DNA from: Platerodrilus igneus
Taxonomy: Eukaryota > Arthropoda > Insecta > Coleoptera > Lycidae
Length of the DNA stretch: 64,000 nucleotides
Direction of reading: 5' to 3'
Assembly (NCBI GenBank): GCA_036346225.1
Contig: JARFIW010001090.1
Span: forward strand, 620,001 to 684,000
Shown here: in pieces, positions 36,765 to 46,900 of the stretch
Layout of the letters: the number at the start of each line of letters is the position of its first letter
How positions within the stretch are numbered: position 1 is the first letter of the stretch
Program-made: the position numbers and the translations under genes
The notes under the pieces: generated by a model
What the model was told of the DNA's origin: nothing
The model's database searches: none
Seen by the model: the letters and a program-made list of their open reading frames with translations, nothing else

Positions 36765-37301
36765 ATAAAACCATATTTTATTTTGTGAATTGCATGTTTA
36801 TTATAAAAAAATAATTAAAATCTTGTAACGATAAAGAAATTGCATTGTCTTTTTGTATTTTTATATTATAAAAACCGCATTGTATTTTTTTTTAATTTTT
36901 TATATTATGTATAAAATTAATTTAAAAATATATTTTAAGCGCTGTTGTAGAGGCTCTCTTTGTTATATTGTAATCAAGAAAAAAAAACAGCATTGTATTT
37001 TGTTATTTTTTATATTTATTATAAAAATTAATTAAAATATTGTAACAAGGCAAGATAAAACTGCATTGTATTTTTATTTTTTATATTATGTATAAAATAA
37101 ACTAAAATAATACATTTTAAGTGCTGCTGCATGTCAAAGTATCGCAGTTGTAGCGTCTCTATCTTTCTTATTTTTACAAGATCAAAAAATGTATAATAAA
37201 AAATCAACAAAAAAGAAACAAATTTTTATTTTTGAAACGTAACATATTTATCTAATAAAAAATATAAAAAAAACAAATGTTTTATTTTTAAATGTAACAA
37301 T
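36765..37301. repeat. AT-rich convergent spacer with duplicated ~70-bp block
   Basis: Lies between the converging 3' ends of polymerase and integrase. A block starting GCATTGTATTTTT and running through TATATTATGTATAAAAT to TTTTAAG is present at about 36880-36945 and again at 37064-37122. Shorter GCATTGT copies lie at 36841 and 36989. Likely transcription-termination DNA for both strands; no gene seen. Confidence 0.6.
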
Positions 37302-38248
37302 CTATATAAGATCAGCTTTTTGAATCCAGGAAGGCTCTTGGAAGCCCAACCATTTGACGAGAATTTTGGTTCCTTTTCGCCTTAGTATTTTCTCGATAAG
37401 GTAAATATTTGGAACTCTCGTTTTCTGCAGCTCAGCTTCATAAAACTGTCCCAATACTGGATCGCCATGCATGTCGACGAGTAAATAAGTAGTCGGATTT
37501 GCTCGAAACACTTTACATATTTTAAACGTTTCCTCGCTCCAGTTTGCATTGTAGCCCTTAGAAAAATACTTCTATATTTTGAAATGCGTACAAAGTCGTC
37601 CACGGCATAACGAGGTTTTCTAGTCGCCAGTTTTAATTTATCGTAAACTTTCAGACGCGTTTTCGCGGTCACATTTTGGGTTTTCTTTAGTGGCCGAATG
37701 CACCGTATCGTTGTATTTCGATACAATCGAATCGATTATATCGATCCACTTCCATTTGCCTCTCAGACTAAAAGCTTTATACAGTTTGTTTTTATCGTTC
37801 TGATTGCACGTTCTACGATGGCGGCTTTGATTGAGCTATATGTGGAGTAATGATTAATATCGCCATATTCCTTCATCAGCCGTGCAAATTGGCCGTTATA
37901 AAATTCTGTACCATTATCTGTTTGCAGATTTGTCGGTAAAGGAGGCCGCGATCTTTTAATTTCATTTAAAATCTCGCGCATCGCAGATGTGACTTCATGG
38001 CCATTCTTGGATTTAAGCGGTCTCGTCCATAAATATTTCGAATAGCAATCGATCACGAGTAGAATATACTTATGCCCTTTATTATATTTCGAATATGGAA
38101 TAAATTCAGCAATATCGGCTTGGAATAAGTCGTGATAAGATTTGATGATCGTTCTTCGACGTGGAAAATTTATTCTAACCCCTCTGTGCAGTTCATCCAC
38201 TAGTATTTCCTTATCGTTATATTTCTTAGGCATTTTAAGGTTTGACAC
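37302..38248 (-). pseudogene. Polinton integrase, D,D35E core plus chromodomain, frameshifted
   Basis: The first 161 codons (38248 to 37763) form a retroviral-type integrase core with Asp45 (QADIAEF), Asp111 (QTDNGTEF) and Glu146 (AAIVERAIRT); the last two are exactly 35 apart. After a frame break near 37740 the C-terminal domain continues (YAVDDFVRISKYRS, near 37600). A further break near 37520 leads to a chromodomain-like end (YLIEKILRRKGTKILVKWLG, with W and the aromatic cage region), stopping at 37302. The enzyme inserts element DNA, and the chromodomain probably guides it to chromatin. The ATG lies inside the upstream fibre-like gene's end (14-bp overlap). Confidence 0.92.
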
Positions 38249-39136
38249 GAGTATGAGAGTTAGACGACGAGGCTTTATCTTGCTCCAATAACACGTGCAG
38301 GTGTCTTATAACGTCGGTATTAATTTTGTGAAATTGTAAATCGTCTCCAGCAGACGTCTTGACCCCGTCTAATTTCAAGTGGTTGAAAATCAGGAAGTTC
38401 GTGTTTAAAACAACTTCGTTCAACACTTGAACGACCGATTGCAATACATCTCGAATGATCACGTTATCGCGGTGAATGGCGACACCTTCGATAAGATTTT
38501 GTATTCTCGCGTTCACATAGAACTTAGAAACGGCATCGTGCTCATCTTCGGCCTCGCCTATGTTGACAATTCTCAAGCCTCGAGAGTCGAAGTTCTTGGC
38601 CTTACCGTCGTCGATCGTGGTTAGTTTCATAAAATTTTGCGCTTTTTCTGACAACGTCGAGTCCACGTATCTCTTGTTAACGGCATCGCCGAGCTCTGCG
38701 GGGTCGTGCAAATTTACAATGGATCGCGACTTGGCGTCAAATTTAAGTTTCTTATTAGCATGCGTTTTTCCCGAAGATGAAGCGGTCAAACATATTTCCA
38801 ATGCTTTGCCTATACGCAGATTGAGTTCTTCGCTGCAAAATTTTAAGTTTACGCCGTCGTTTGATTTTTAGGATCGGCCAAATTCACTATTCTAAAATCC
38901 TTCAAGTTAACTATTTTCTCGTCCTCGTCCAATACCAAGGCGCTTCGTTTATTTACCGCATCCGTTCCGGTCACGGGATTGCCTACGTTGCAAAGTTTTC
39001 TATTTTCTATGTTGAAATCGCCTTCCGGAGTTAGTTTAAAGCCTACACCAGGAGGCCCGCGCGCAGCGGTATTACCAAACCCTCCGCCTCCAGAGTCTCT
39101 GGCAACATACGCTCTTCCAAATTTATCGACGACCAT
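38235..39136 (-). pseudogene. Fibre-like repeat protein of Polinton, one frameshift
   Basis: Begins at an ATG at 39136 with a Gly-rich segment (DSGGGGFGNTAARGPPG). It then shows repeats of the form 'I-V-N-x-G/A-x-P ... DAVNKRY': NVGNPVTGTDAVNKR, IVNLADP, IVNLHDPAELGDAVNKRYV and IVNIGEAEDEHDAVSKFYV. This spaced motif is what trimeric tail-fibre or spike shafts show, so a receptor-binding fibre on the virion is a fair inference. The frame breaks once, near 38860, then runs to 38235. It has a helical coiled-coil end and overlaps the integrase start. The function is not proven; no receptor-binding head domain is recognisable. Confidence 0.6.
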
Positions 39137-39175
39137 TTTATTTCTGAGACTATTCTATAGGACGTGTATATTTTA

Positions 39176-40220
39176 TTAGGCGATTAATTTCGCCTCCTTT
39201 AATTCGGATATAATAGAAAGAAATTCGTTTTGATTCTGAGAGCTATTGTTGCCCGCCGAACGTTCGGCCATCAACAAACGAAGCCGGCTCACCAGCTCGG
39301 CCGGCGAGTCCCAATGAACGTATTCTATCTCATGATTAGAATTATCGAATTTTTTGTATCGCCAAATTCTGCTTATATTACTCGATGGCTGTCTTTTTTT
39401 CGATAAATCATCCATACCGAGACCTTTCTTTTTCTTCGTTATTTTGGATCGTAATTGCATGGGAATCGTAGGAGTCGCCGATGCTGTATTCATCTCTCTT
39501 GACGACAACGACGACGGCGACGGCGACGAAGCATGCTGCGGCGAGCGAGGAGGCGTAGATATTGTAGTCGCCACGGGCGACGGTGTTAAATTCGGAACGA
39601 TATAATTTTTATATTTGGGCGTTTTAGGCAGATCCTTGCGAAACAGTTTATTATATGCATTGGTTTTCTTCAAAATATCGATGTAATTTTTACATCTAGC
39701 TCGGAAGGATTGCCAGCAGGCGTTTTCTTATTCGAAGGATTTTCTTATAAGTTAACAATCGAAGTAAGCCCTCCGTAATAGGATATTTTTATTTCTAATA
39801 TTAATCGTAGATCCGTCGTCTGCAATAGCTAACTCTGAATTGCCCATAGACCATTTATTCGAAAGGTCGTCGTATTGAATGCCGATTCCGGTATCGTCTA
39901 TATTGGGATCCTCGCTTTTGGACAGGATGTCGGCATACTTTTAAGTAAGACATCTGAACCGTCGCCGACATTATCAGATTCGTACTCCGCATTCTGACGT
40001 CGAATATAATTAGGATTTTACTTGCAGAGAATATTGATAGCGATTTTAACGGTTCTAGTAATTGAGCATGCTTCATTCCGTATTTTAATTGAGCTCGATT
40101 TTGATCTCGTTTAAAATCTAAAAACTTTTTTCTTATCGTTTTAGTGGCCTGCACTACGACTCGATTTAAATTCGTAGAGTGACGTCGTCGTCGTCCTCGT
40201 CTCATCGCAGCCGCAGACAT
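39176..40220 (-). pseudogene. Polinton conserved hypothetical protein with acidic/basic linker, broken
   Basis: An ATG at 40220 starts a basic N-terminus (RRGRRRRH), then a helical block (IRKKFLDFKRDQNRAQLKYG). Frames change near 40030 and again around 39700-39720. The last 165 codons contain a Pro/Ser-rich linker and a conserved C-terminal block (EYVHWDSPAELVSRLRLLM followed by an EFLSIISELKEA end). I recall the same C-terminal block in uncharacterised insect proteins from similar loci. The position between ATPase and fibre suggests a virion or assembly role, but that is inference only. Confidence 0.6.
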
Positions 40221-40239
40221 TGCGTTGATGAAAGTTCGC

Positions 40240-40981
40240 TCGAACGTCGTGATTTTAAATACATATGTAATGATCGAATCCTTTACGGTAGCGGCCCTCG
40301 TTTATGGCTTTTTCTTTGTCTATCACTAAGAATCCGTATCCGGCTTTATTGCCATCGCCGTCTTTTTTTCCCACGCTAGACGGCACATCTTTTTGAAATC
40401 TTCGAAGCTCATGTCGGTATTAATGTGCTCCGAATAGATATGTCTTAAGTTCATTTCGTCTTGCGAAAAACTATAATTAAATTTGTATTGTCGCGAATAA
40501 GATGCTTCGGTATTCTTGCATACGATTGGCTGAGGTAGAACGCGTCTATATTCTTATGACGGCTCATTGAAAATATTGACGAATCGCGTTTTGTTCGTGA
40601 CATTGAATGTCGTCAAAATGAAAATCGAATTACTCTTAGCATCTTGCGGTGAAATTATTTCGGAATTTTCGCTAAATTCGTAATAGCCTAGTCCCTTGAT
40701 CGGTCTCAAAACTCGACTCAAAAATCGTATTTGGGCTGAAATAGCGACTTGGAGTAAATGTAAACGTTTTCAAATTCCAATCCGTTGGGTGCCAGTAACA
40801 AACTCAAAATCAGGTTTGTTTTACCGCACGCAGAAGGTCCGCATACGATGCATCTTATGCTGGCCGGTAAGAGATCTCCGTGCTTTTTGCGCGTTCCAAA
40901 ATAGGAATATGGATCATCCTGTTCGACCGTTAGATCCATATTTGCAACCGGTAGAGATTGTTTCTGTTTAATAACCTTCAT
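40240..40981 (-). pseudogene. Polinton packaging ATPase, broken
   Basis: An ATG at 40981, six bases after the major capsid stop. Walker A is GPSACGKT at residues 48-55, after a GDLLPASIRCIVC strand. The frame stops at 40718. The C-terminal part of the family is recognisable downstream in other frames: an EMNLRHIYSEHINTDMSFED block near 40380-40470, ending around 40250. The region that should carry Walker B is deleted or scrambled (about 40560-40700). This protein family (A32-like) pumps DNA into capsids. The copy is about 250 codons, near the expected length, with at least two breaks and probable internal loss. Confidence 0.8.
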
Positions 40982-40986
40982 GTCTA

Positions 40987-42318
40987 TTATTCGCTAATAT
41001 GACGCGTAACGGTTTCCGTAAACGGATCGTATTCGAATATAGAGTCGTGCAAAATTAAGCAGTATGCTTTAGTGGTTTGATCGAAAATGTTGCTGGATTC
41101 GATTTCGAGACGTATATCAACGGCCGAATTTTAATAGATTCTTCTTGACGACTGCAATCGATCACGAACACGGGACAATTGCCAAATTGCTGATAGTCGT
41201 TCAAACAACACAGAGCGTAGCTCAAATTGCTTGCGCCTGCATAATAGTTTTCCGGAAATTTCGAATAGTGCATGAACGGGGTCGAATAATCGTTATTGGC
41301 AAAGTCCGAATTCATATCTTGAAGTGGAAATTCTTGGGAATTAAGGTATAGTTTTAAATTTGTCAGATTGCAGTGATCGAACTGGGATGCCGATTGCTTC
41401 GCATTATCATACTTGCCATGCTGAAGAGTAAATAGAATCCATCGAGGTTTTCTAATTCGTTCGAATTCTTAATACGCCAAACGTGAATTTTCGAAGACGG
41501 AAAGGACGGCAACTCGTGAAGCTCCCAGCGACGAAAGTAAACCACAATTCTGGGATTTTTATGCAAATGATGGAATAAATTTAATTTCGATTCATCGCTA
41601 AGCTTTAAATGCGGAACCTCCCACGATATTTTAGTAATTTTAAATGTTAGCTCGTTTTCGTCGTTCTTGTAACAATTGACGTCGCTCTTGGATCTAATTA
41701 AAACAAGCTCTTGCGGCATGTTTACGACGGCTCGTTTATAATCCTCGCAAAATCCAAAAATATGCTTTAGAGGCACATTGCACGAGAAGCGTCCGTTCTT
41801 AAAAATGTCGGCGTTTGTATCTCCTCGAGGGTCCCAGGTGCTATTGCTCAAACCGTTGAATTTTTGTGATACGAAGCGAGACCCTTCATCGTGCACGTTA
41901 TACCAGGCTGCTTACAAACGTCGACCACATGCGTGCTCCCCATTTTGTACTGTATTTCATCGAACAAGAATAATATTGCGTTGTTCGTTATCGTATACGG
42001 TTTACCTTCGGTTTTCACCGAAAACGTTCCCTTAATATTAATGTAACTGTCGTAGGTTGCGGTTATAGCATCGGAATTTTGGATTTCTATAATCACTCTA
42101 TCGCTGTGGTCTGTGTTTCGCGTGAAGGGTAAATACGAATAATAATCTTCTTTCGAAATTGTCTCTTCGTAGCGAGGCCTTTTGAATACGTCTAATTTGG
42201 CCACCTCGTCGAAACGTAATTTCTTCAAAGGAGAACTAATCACCGACGAGATGTGATCTGCGACCATTTTCGTGCTACTACCAAAATCACCACGTATTTT
42301 ACCGCCACGTTTAGCCAT
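40987..42318 (-). pseudogene. Polinton major capsid protein candidate (double jelly-roll type), frameshifted
   Basis: An ATG at 42318. The N-terminal 156 codons contain a basic start, then FLFDEIQYKMG and KQPGITCTMKGLASY. After a break near 41880 the middle (41896-41363) shows NVPLKHIFGFCEDYKRAVVN, a SWEVPHLKLSDE strand and an IVVYFRRWELHELP strand. After a second break near 41350 the third part ends with a VFVIDCSRQEESIK strand, and a last shift near 41060 leads to a stop at 40987. The total of about 440 codons fits a capsid built from two similar beta-barrels. I recognise these blocks from major capsid-like proteins of insect Polinton-type loci, not from structure. Confidence 0.7.
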
Positions 42319-42324
42319 TTCTAG

Positions 42325-42683
42325 TAATTTTTTTCTTTCTCGTATTCAAAAGCTTGTAGCCGAGCGCTTTTAAGAAACTTGCGTCTGCGCGACTAAGAGC
42401 GAGGTTCTTCTTCCTCTTCTTTTAATATGATGTCGCTTTTCACACCTCTTCCGCTTTTTATTTCGTTATGGCCTAACGATGATTTGCGTGCGACTGCAGA
42501 TTTCGAGAACGTTTTTGCGTTTTATATAGGTTTGTTTTGAGGAAGAAGAAGAAGAAGACTTCGGCAGCAACGACGATAACAATGCCCAACGCGCGGATTT
42601 TTCTTAGGTATATTGACGACTGCGGCTAACGTCTGTTGCTGCTGCTGCCGATGCTGACGCTCGTCATCGTAAACGACGCCCAT
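42325..42683 (-). pseudogene. Possible small basic virion protein, decayed
   Basis: An ATG at 42683 (22 bases after the minor capsid stop) starts MGVVYDDERQHRQQQQQTL and runs about 53 codons, with a Gln run and Arg/Cys-rich end. Beyond it the minus strand stays rich in Lys, Arg and Glu codons over shifting frames up to the capsid ATG. A small basic DNA-binding core protein would fit this place among capsid genes. No conserved domain is recognisable, so this is position-based inference. Confidence 0.35.
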
Positions 42684-42704
42684 TTTAACTTAATAATAAT
42701 TTTA

Positions 42705-43451
42705 TTATTCGCGTCTTAGCTCTAGGCGAACGCAAAGGTACGTATCCTTCGAAAAATTAACCGCTTCACCCGTATGATCCACCAGTCTCAACGTAATGTT
42801 ATCGAATTCGTCCACGCACAGAGGGAAACGAATTATATTGCTGGGTTGTTGTTCTATGCTGTAGCCTGGGGGCACGGTTAGGCCAAATTCGTAAATGCTA
42901 TGACAAAGTTGGTTATTGCGGTACGCTCCCGTCGTAATGTTAGTATCTACGAAAATATTAGATACCGAAATTATTTCCACATTGCGATCGGACGTATGCG
43001 AACGACCTTCCTCTAAAATTCGATCATAAAATCCCAGCATTCGATCGATGTTGCCGCGCTTCGTGAAGTCTACGGAGTATTTCGATTTTATTTCGCACTT
43101 TAGGGTATTATTATTAGCTCTTAAAGAAAACAAGCCGTCGACCAATCCGTCGTCGTCCAAAGTTACGGACGAATTAATTTCTTCGTGGGCTTTAGCCGAC
43201 TCCAATATCTTTTTTCTCAGGAACGTGTTTAGCTCGTCTATTTCGTAGCATCCCTCGTCGATGGTGATTTCTTTATCTTTATCATAATAGAACTTATTAT
43301 TTCCCTCGTAAATATTTCGAACGGTGTTGCACGTGTAAAGACCCACCAAGCCGCAGGTGTACGTGCCGCCATCGTTCAGTCTCACAGGTGGGTATAGCGT
43401 ACCGCTGCTGATGGTATTTCCATACCCGAATATCGTGAATGTCCTAGACAT
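42705..43451 (-). CDS. Polinton minor capsid (penton-type) candidate, 248 aa, intact
   Basis: The only long undamaged reading frame of the element. It starts MSRTFTIFGYGNTISSG and alternates short strand-like segments through FRFPLC-type positions. A conserved C-terminal block (EFGLTVPPGYSIEQQP, then IRFPLCVDEFDNITLRLVD) precedes NFSKDTYLCVRLEL. Size, beta-rich pattern and the place next to protease and major capsid genes fit the single-jelly-roll minor capsid (penton) protein of Polintons. The fold is inferred, not seen. Its ATG overlaps the protease stop by eight bases (ATGTCTAG), a tight arrangement suggesting a shared transcript. Confidence 0.65.
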   Translation of the reverse strand: MSRTFTIFGYGNTISSGTLYPPVRLNDGGTYTCGLVGLYTCNTVRNIYEGNNKFYYDKDKEITIDEGCYEIDELNTFLRKKILESAKAHEEINSSVTLDDDGLVDGLFSLRANNNTLKCEIKSKYSVDFTKRGNIDRMLGFYDRILEEGRSHTSDRNVEIISVSNIFVDTNITTGAYRNNQLCHSIYEFGLTVPPGYSIEQQPSNIIRFPLCVDEFDNITLRLVDHTGEAVNFSKDTYLCVRLELRRE

Positions 43452-43902
43452 GACTGTAGCGCTCCGAGGGCATTATGGTTCTTTTATGTAAAAATTTCAA
43501 CACTAAATGACCACACACGATCGTGTTAAAGTCTTGCTCCCTTTCCACGTTATAATATATATCGCTACCGTGAAAATATCTTAAGACTTCCTCGGAGGCC
43601 TCAGGTCTCCGAAACTATCGAAGTATATCACCGTATTGGCCCTTTTTATAACCGACCCAATGCGTGCCCGGACCGGATCCATCGTCTAAATTTATAATAC
43701 CACTTTCGTTTCGCCACGGCGGTGCTAAGCTTCCGTCGCGTCTTTTTAGCGGCAACTCGTCTCGCATGTACACGCCTCTAAAATACGGAACACCTTTAGC
43801 ATATTTGTGCAGATCGAGATCGGTCAATGCGCGCATGGGAGGTGTAAGGGTGGTGGTGGTGGTGGTGGCGAGCTTAGCATTCCTCGGCACCGTCGAAGTC
43901 AT
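43444..43902 (-). pseudogene. Adenain-like cysteine protease of Polinton, one frameshift
   Basis: An ATG at 43902 or the internal one at the MRALTDLDLHKYA segment. The adenovirus-type maturation protease landmarks are visible: YFRGVYMRDELP, NESGIINLDD and GPGTHWVGYKK with catalytic His81. After a one-base frame break near 43615 the family continues with YFDSFGDL and then QDF-NTIVCGHLVLKFL, which carries the oxyanion Gln and the nucleophile Cys. Length (about 150 codons) is short, as in other Polintons. The enzyme would cleave capsid precursors during maturation. The N-terminal Thr run (TTTTTT) may be an extension with no role. Its stop overlaps the next gene's ATG. Confidence 0.85.
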
Positions 43903-43909
43903 CCGTTTT

Positions 43910-43913
<4 letters not shown>

Positions 43914-43949
<36 letters not shown>
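43914..43949 (+). repeat. (AT)n microsatellite at right boundary of Polinton
   Basis: Eighteen AT units start 11 bases upstream of the protease ATG. No element sequence is recognisable beyond it. Confidence 0.97.
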
Positions 43950-46900
43950 CTCATATTTAGACCAGGGTAGAAAATTAAATAATCACATCAAATAATTTTA
44001 ATAACCGTGTAGAAGCTTTGGGAAAAGGTACGCGTTATTAAAAAACCGTGAAGCATAAAAATTCATTCGTTGCATTAAAATAAGGAGTTAAATTATGTAC
44101 AAGACGCTTGCTATAAAAAAAGGAAGCAGTATTAAAAGCTCTACGTGTAATTTAATTATTCCTAGTAAAGAAACAAATAGAAATTACGTGCAAAATTTAT
44201 ATTAATTAACTCAATTTTAAGTAACCGGTATTAAACAAAATGTACAGATAATAATTAATATTTGATTAGGAGTCACTAAAAATTAAAGGGTATTATTTTA
44301 ACTAGAGTTAATTGAACCATTAGTAACATATAATATCTATAAAAACTTGTAAAAACCCAATAAAATGCAAATCGTAGAAGTGTTATTTAGAAGTATTATG
44401 TTTGAACACCTGCGTATTTTTAAAAAGCTCATTCTGCGTAAATTTTGCAGATAATTAATGGTTACAGAGAATGTTGGAGAAACCGTCGCATAATAGTTAC
44501 GGGAAATGCTAAAGGTGGGTTATTTCACAGTCCACATGGACTGAAATAATCGATAATAAAGAATATCAATTTGCACCAATAAGAACAGGGTAGATAGAGA
44601 CAGATAATATGCGCAAGACCGAGACACATATAGTAAAAGGCGTGAGTGGAGCAACGTCACTGGGTTGCGATTGGTTGAAAATAAGAGGCAAACTTGAGAG
44701 GTAGAAATAACATTTCTGTATAAAATTAATTAGTTATTTCCAGACGTTGCGAGCCGTGTCGAAATTTCTGAGATTTAACTGATGCGAGTGCAAATTTCGT
44801 AAAAATCGCATGCCGGGCTGCGGAATGGGAACCTAGCATGCGAAATTCTGAAGAATTGTCCGTTTTGGGGACAAGACCGACAGACAGGCTAACCTCTATA
44901 TATACCCAGGTTAATATGAACAAGCTCTCTTAGATTTTCGACTTGATTCAATGCGTTAAACAGTGCTTTTTAGTTTTCCGAGTTTGATAGAATAATTTAA
45001 ACAGTTTGCTCGTATATTTTGGTGATTTAAAACAGTTTGTTCTTTACGTGCTACAATGAATGTAATTTAGTGCACTTAGAAAAGAAGATACAAGGTAATA
45101 AAGTTTAGCATCACTGTACCAATTAGTCAAATTTGCAACGACAAATGAATACACAAAAGTAGGCAGTTTTGGCGTATATTTGTGAAAGAAGTATGAATTT
45201 CTTTGCTATTTTTCGGGGGTGTTAATAATTAAATGGTTCATAAACGTGTCTGGATCCACAAAACAAGGGTCAGATATACACAGATGAGTTCCGGAAAAGC
45301 CCTGAAACAACTTTAGATGAATGGTGGTGGAGAAAATTTTAAAAGCGTTGAGAATCAGAAGCCGTAAATATAACCCAGTTGGAATGGTGTGATTAACAAA
45401 GGGACGATGTACATTGAAGCTACGAGTGCAGTAACCTTCTGGTAAATTATACTATTTTGTTCGAACTTTGATATTTTGGTGTGTGTTGAATAACTTTATA
45501 ATTGATTTACTTAAAATGGACAGTAGTGAAATTGTACTAACAACAGAATTTTAATTTTAAGGTGACATTTTCTTGTTTAAGTAGAAAGGGGTATTTAGTA
45601 TTTATGTTCTGGATTATGATGAAAATTTGGGTATGTCTTTGAGCTCAATTAGACGAACCTGGTTAATTAATTAACGTAAAGGGGTGGAAGATGCTCCCTT
45701 TGTACTCAGACTCAGGTCTGCATATATTGTTATAGTAATTAGTAGGCATCCTACAAGGACTTTAATTCTGGATGCACATTAAAATGATAAAAGATTTAAT
45801 CTTGAAAATTTCTGATACTGAAATTTATGCTGAATTTTAATTTTGAAATTTTAATGTATTGTGAATATTGATGTAAATAGAATTAACGTTGATGTTTGTG
45901 GTAGGAATGTGTTTGTTTTTTTTTTTTGAATGAGGATGAAGGTTTAACTAGAGGAGCAGCCGAGGCGATTAACAGAAGAAAGTCAATGGACCAACACAGT
46001 TAAGGTAATGAATAGCTTTTTGTAGGATTCACAGCATTCTTGACGCCCAATTCGTGAGGCTCGATTCTAATACAGGGAAACACAGCAATATATATTGGTC
46101 ACTTGGCGAAAATGATCTTTGTATCTGGCAAGAATGATCCTTTCTGACCTTAGAATTTCCCATGTTAAATCCTATAAGACCTGTTTTTTGCGCTCATAGT
46201 AACATAGCATATCTACTAAAGATATTTAAAACAATGTATCGCGCAAAAAGCCTTTTAATTGAAAATTTGTACAACTTTAGTATTTTACACAATATGTTTC
46301 TTTCACTTCGATTAATCTATAGAACAGGTTCCTTCTTCATCGTCGATAAAACTTCGGAAATTACACTGTATAAATATAAATTCTGTTAACTCGCAGAGTA
46401 TGTGCTTCCAAATTTTTCGTAATTCCACTTATTTAATAACTGACATTACTTAGTTGGGAGAACTCTGCGAACTCCAAAGAGTGAGCAATTTATTTCTCAA
46501 GGATTTGTGCATTCTCGACAAGGTATTATATTTTCGTTTATGCACAAAGTTTACGAACAATAAATTTTCTACTAATGTATTTAAACAATAAAGAACCAGA
46601 GTAACAACTACATTTTTAAAATTTCTGTGGGTTATTTGGAAAGTTCCCAGAATGTTCAGGTTTTAAATCGCCCGTGACACAATTTGCTTGAAATACCCCG
46701 ATTTTTCTCATTCTTACTGAACTAGTTATATTTTATACATAAAAAATAAATACCTTTATAAATACGTGAAATAAAGAATTCCAGTTTTCAATGCACTTTA
46801 TAGTTTGGTTAATAATAACACACGACTGAACTAACACAATTTGCAAGGAATTTCGCTATCCAACAACGTAATTTGTAGTATAGTGGCAGCTGAAAACGAT

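Larger units (their letters stand above)
29229..43949. mobile_element. Polinton/Maverick (adintovirus-like) element, decayed
   Basis: The segment contains the diagnostic gene set of this group: protein-primed-type family B DNA polymerase, retroviral-like integrase with chromodomain, adenain-like cysteine protease, packaging ATPase, and major and minor capsid candidates. It is about 14.7 kb, within the usual size range. Polymerase-side genes are on the plus strand and capsid-side genes on the minus strand, converging at 36.8-37.3 kb. CpG is visibly more frequent than in flanking DNA. The left end carries a tandem array plus an inverted copy of its unit. The right end stops at a (TA)n tract just upstream of the protease start and shows no matching terminal inverted repeat. 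Most genes have frameshifts. Such elements are regarded as integrated relatives of dsDNA viruses. Confidence 0.88.
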
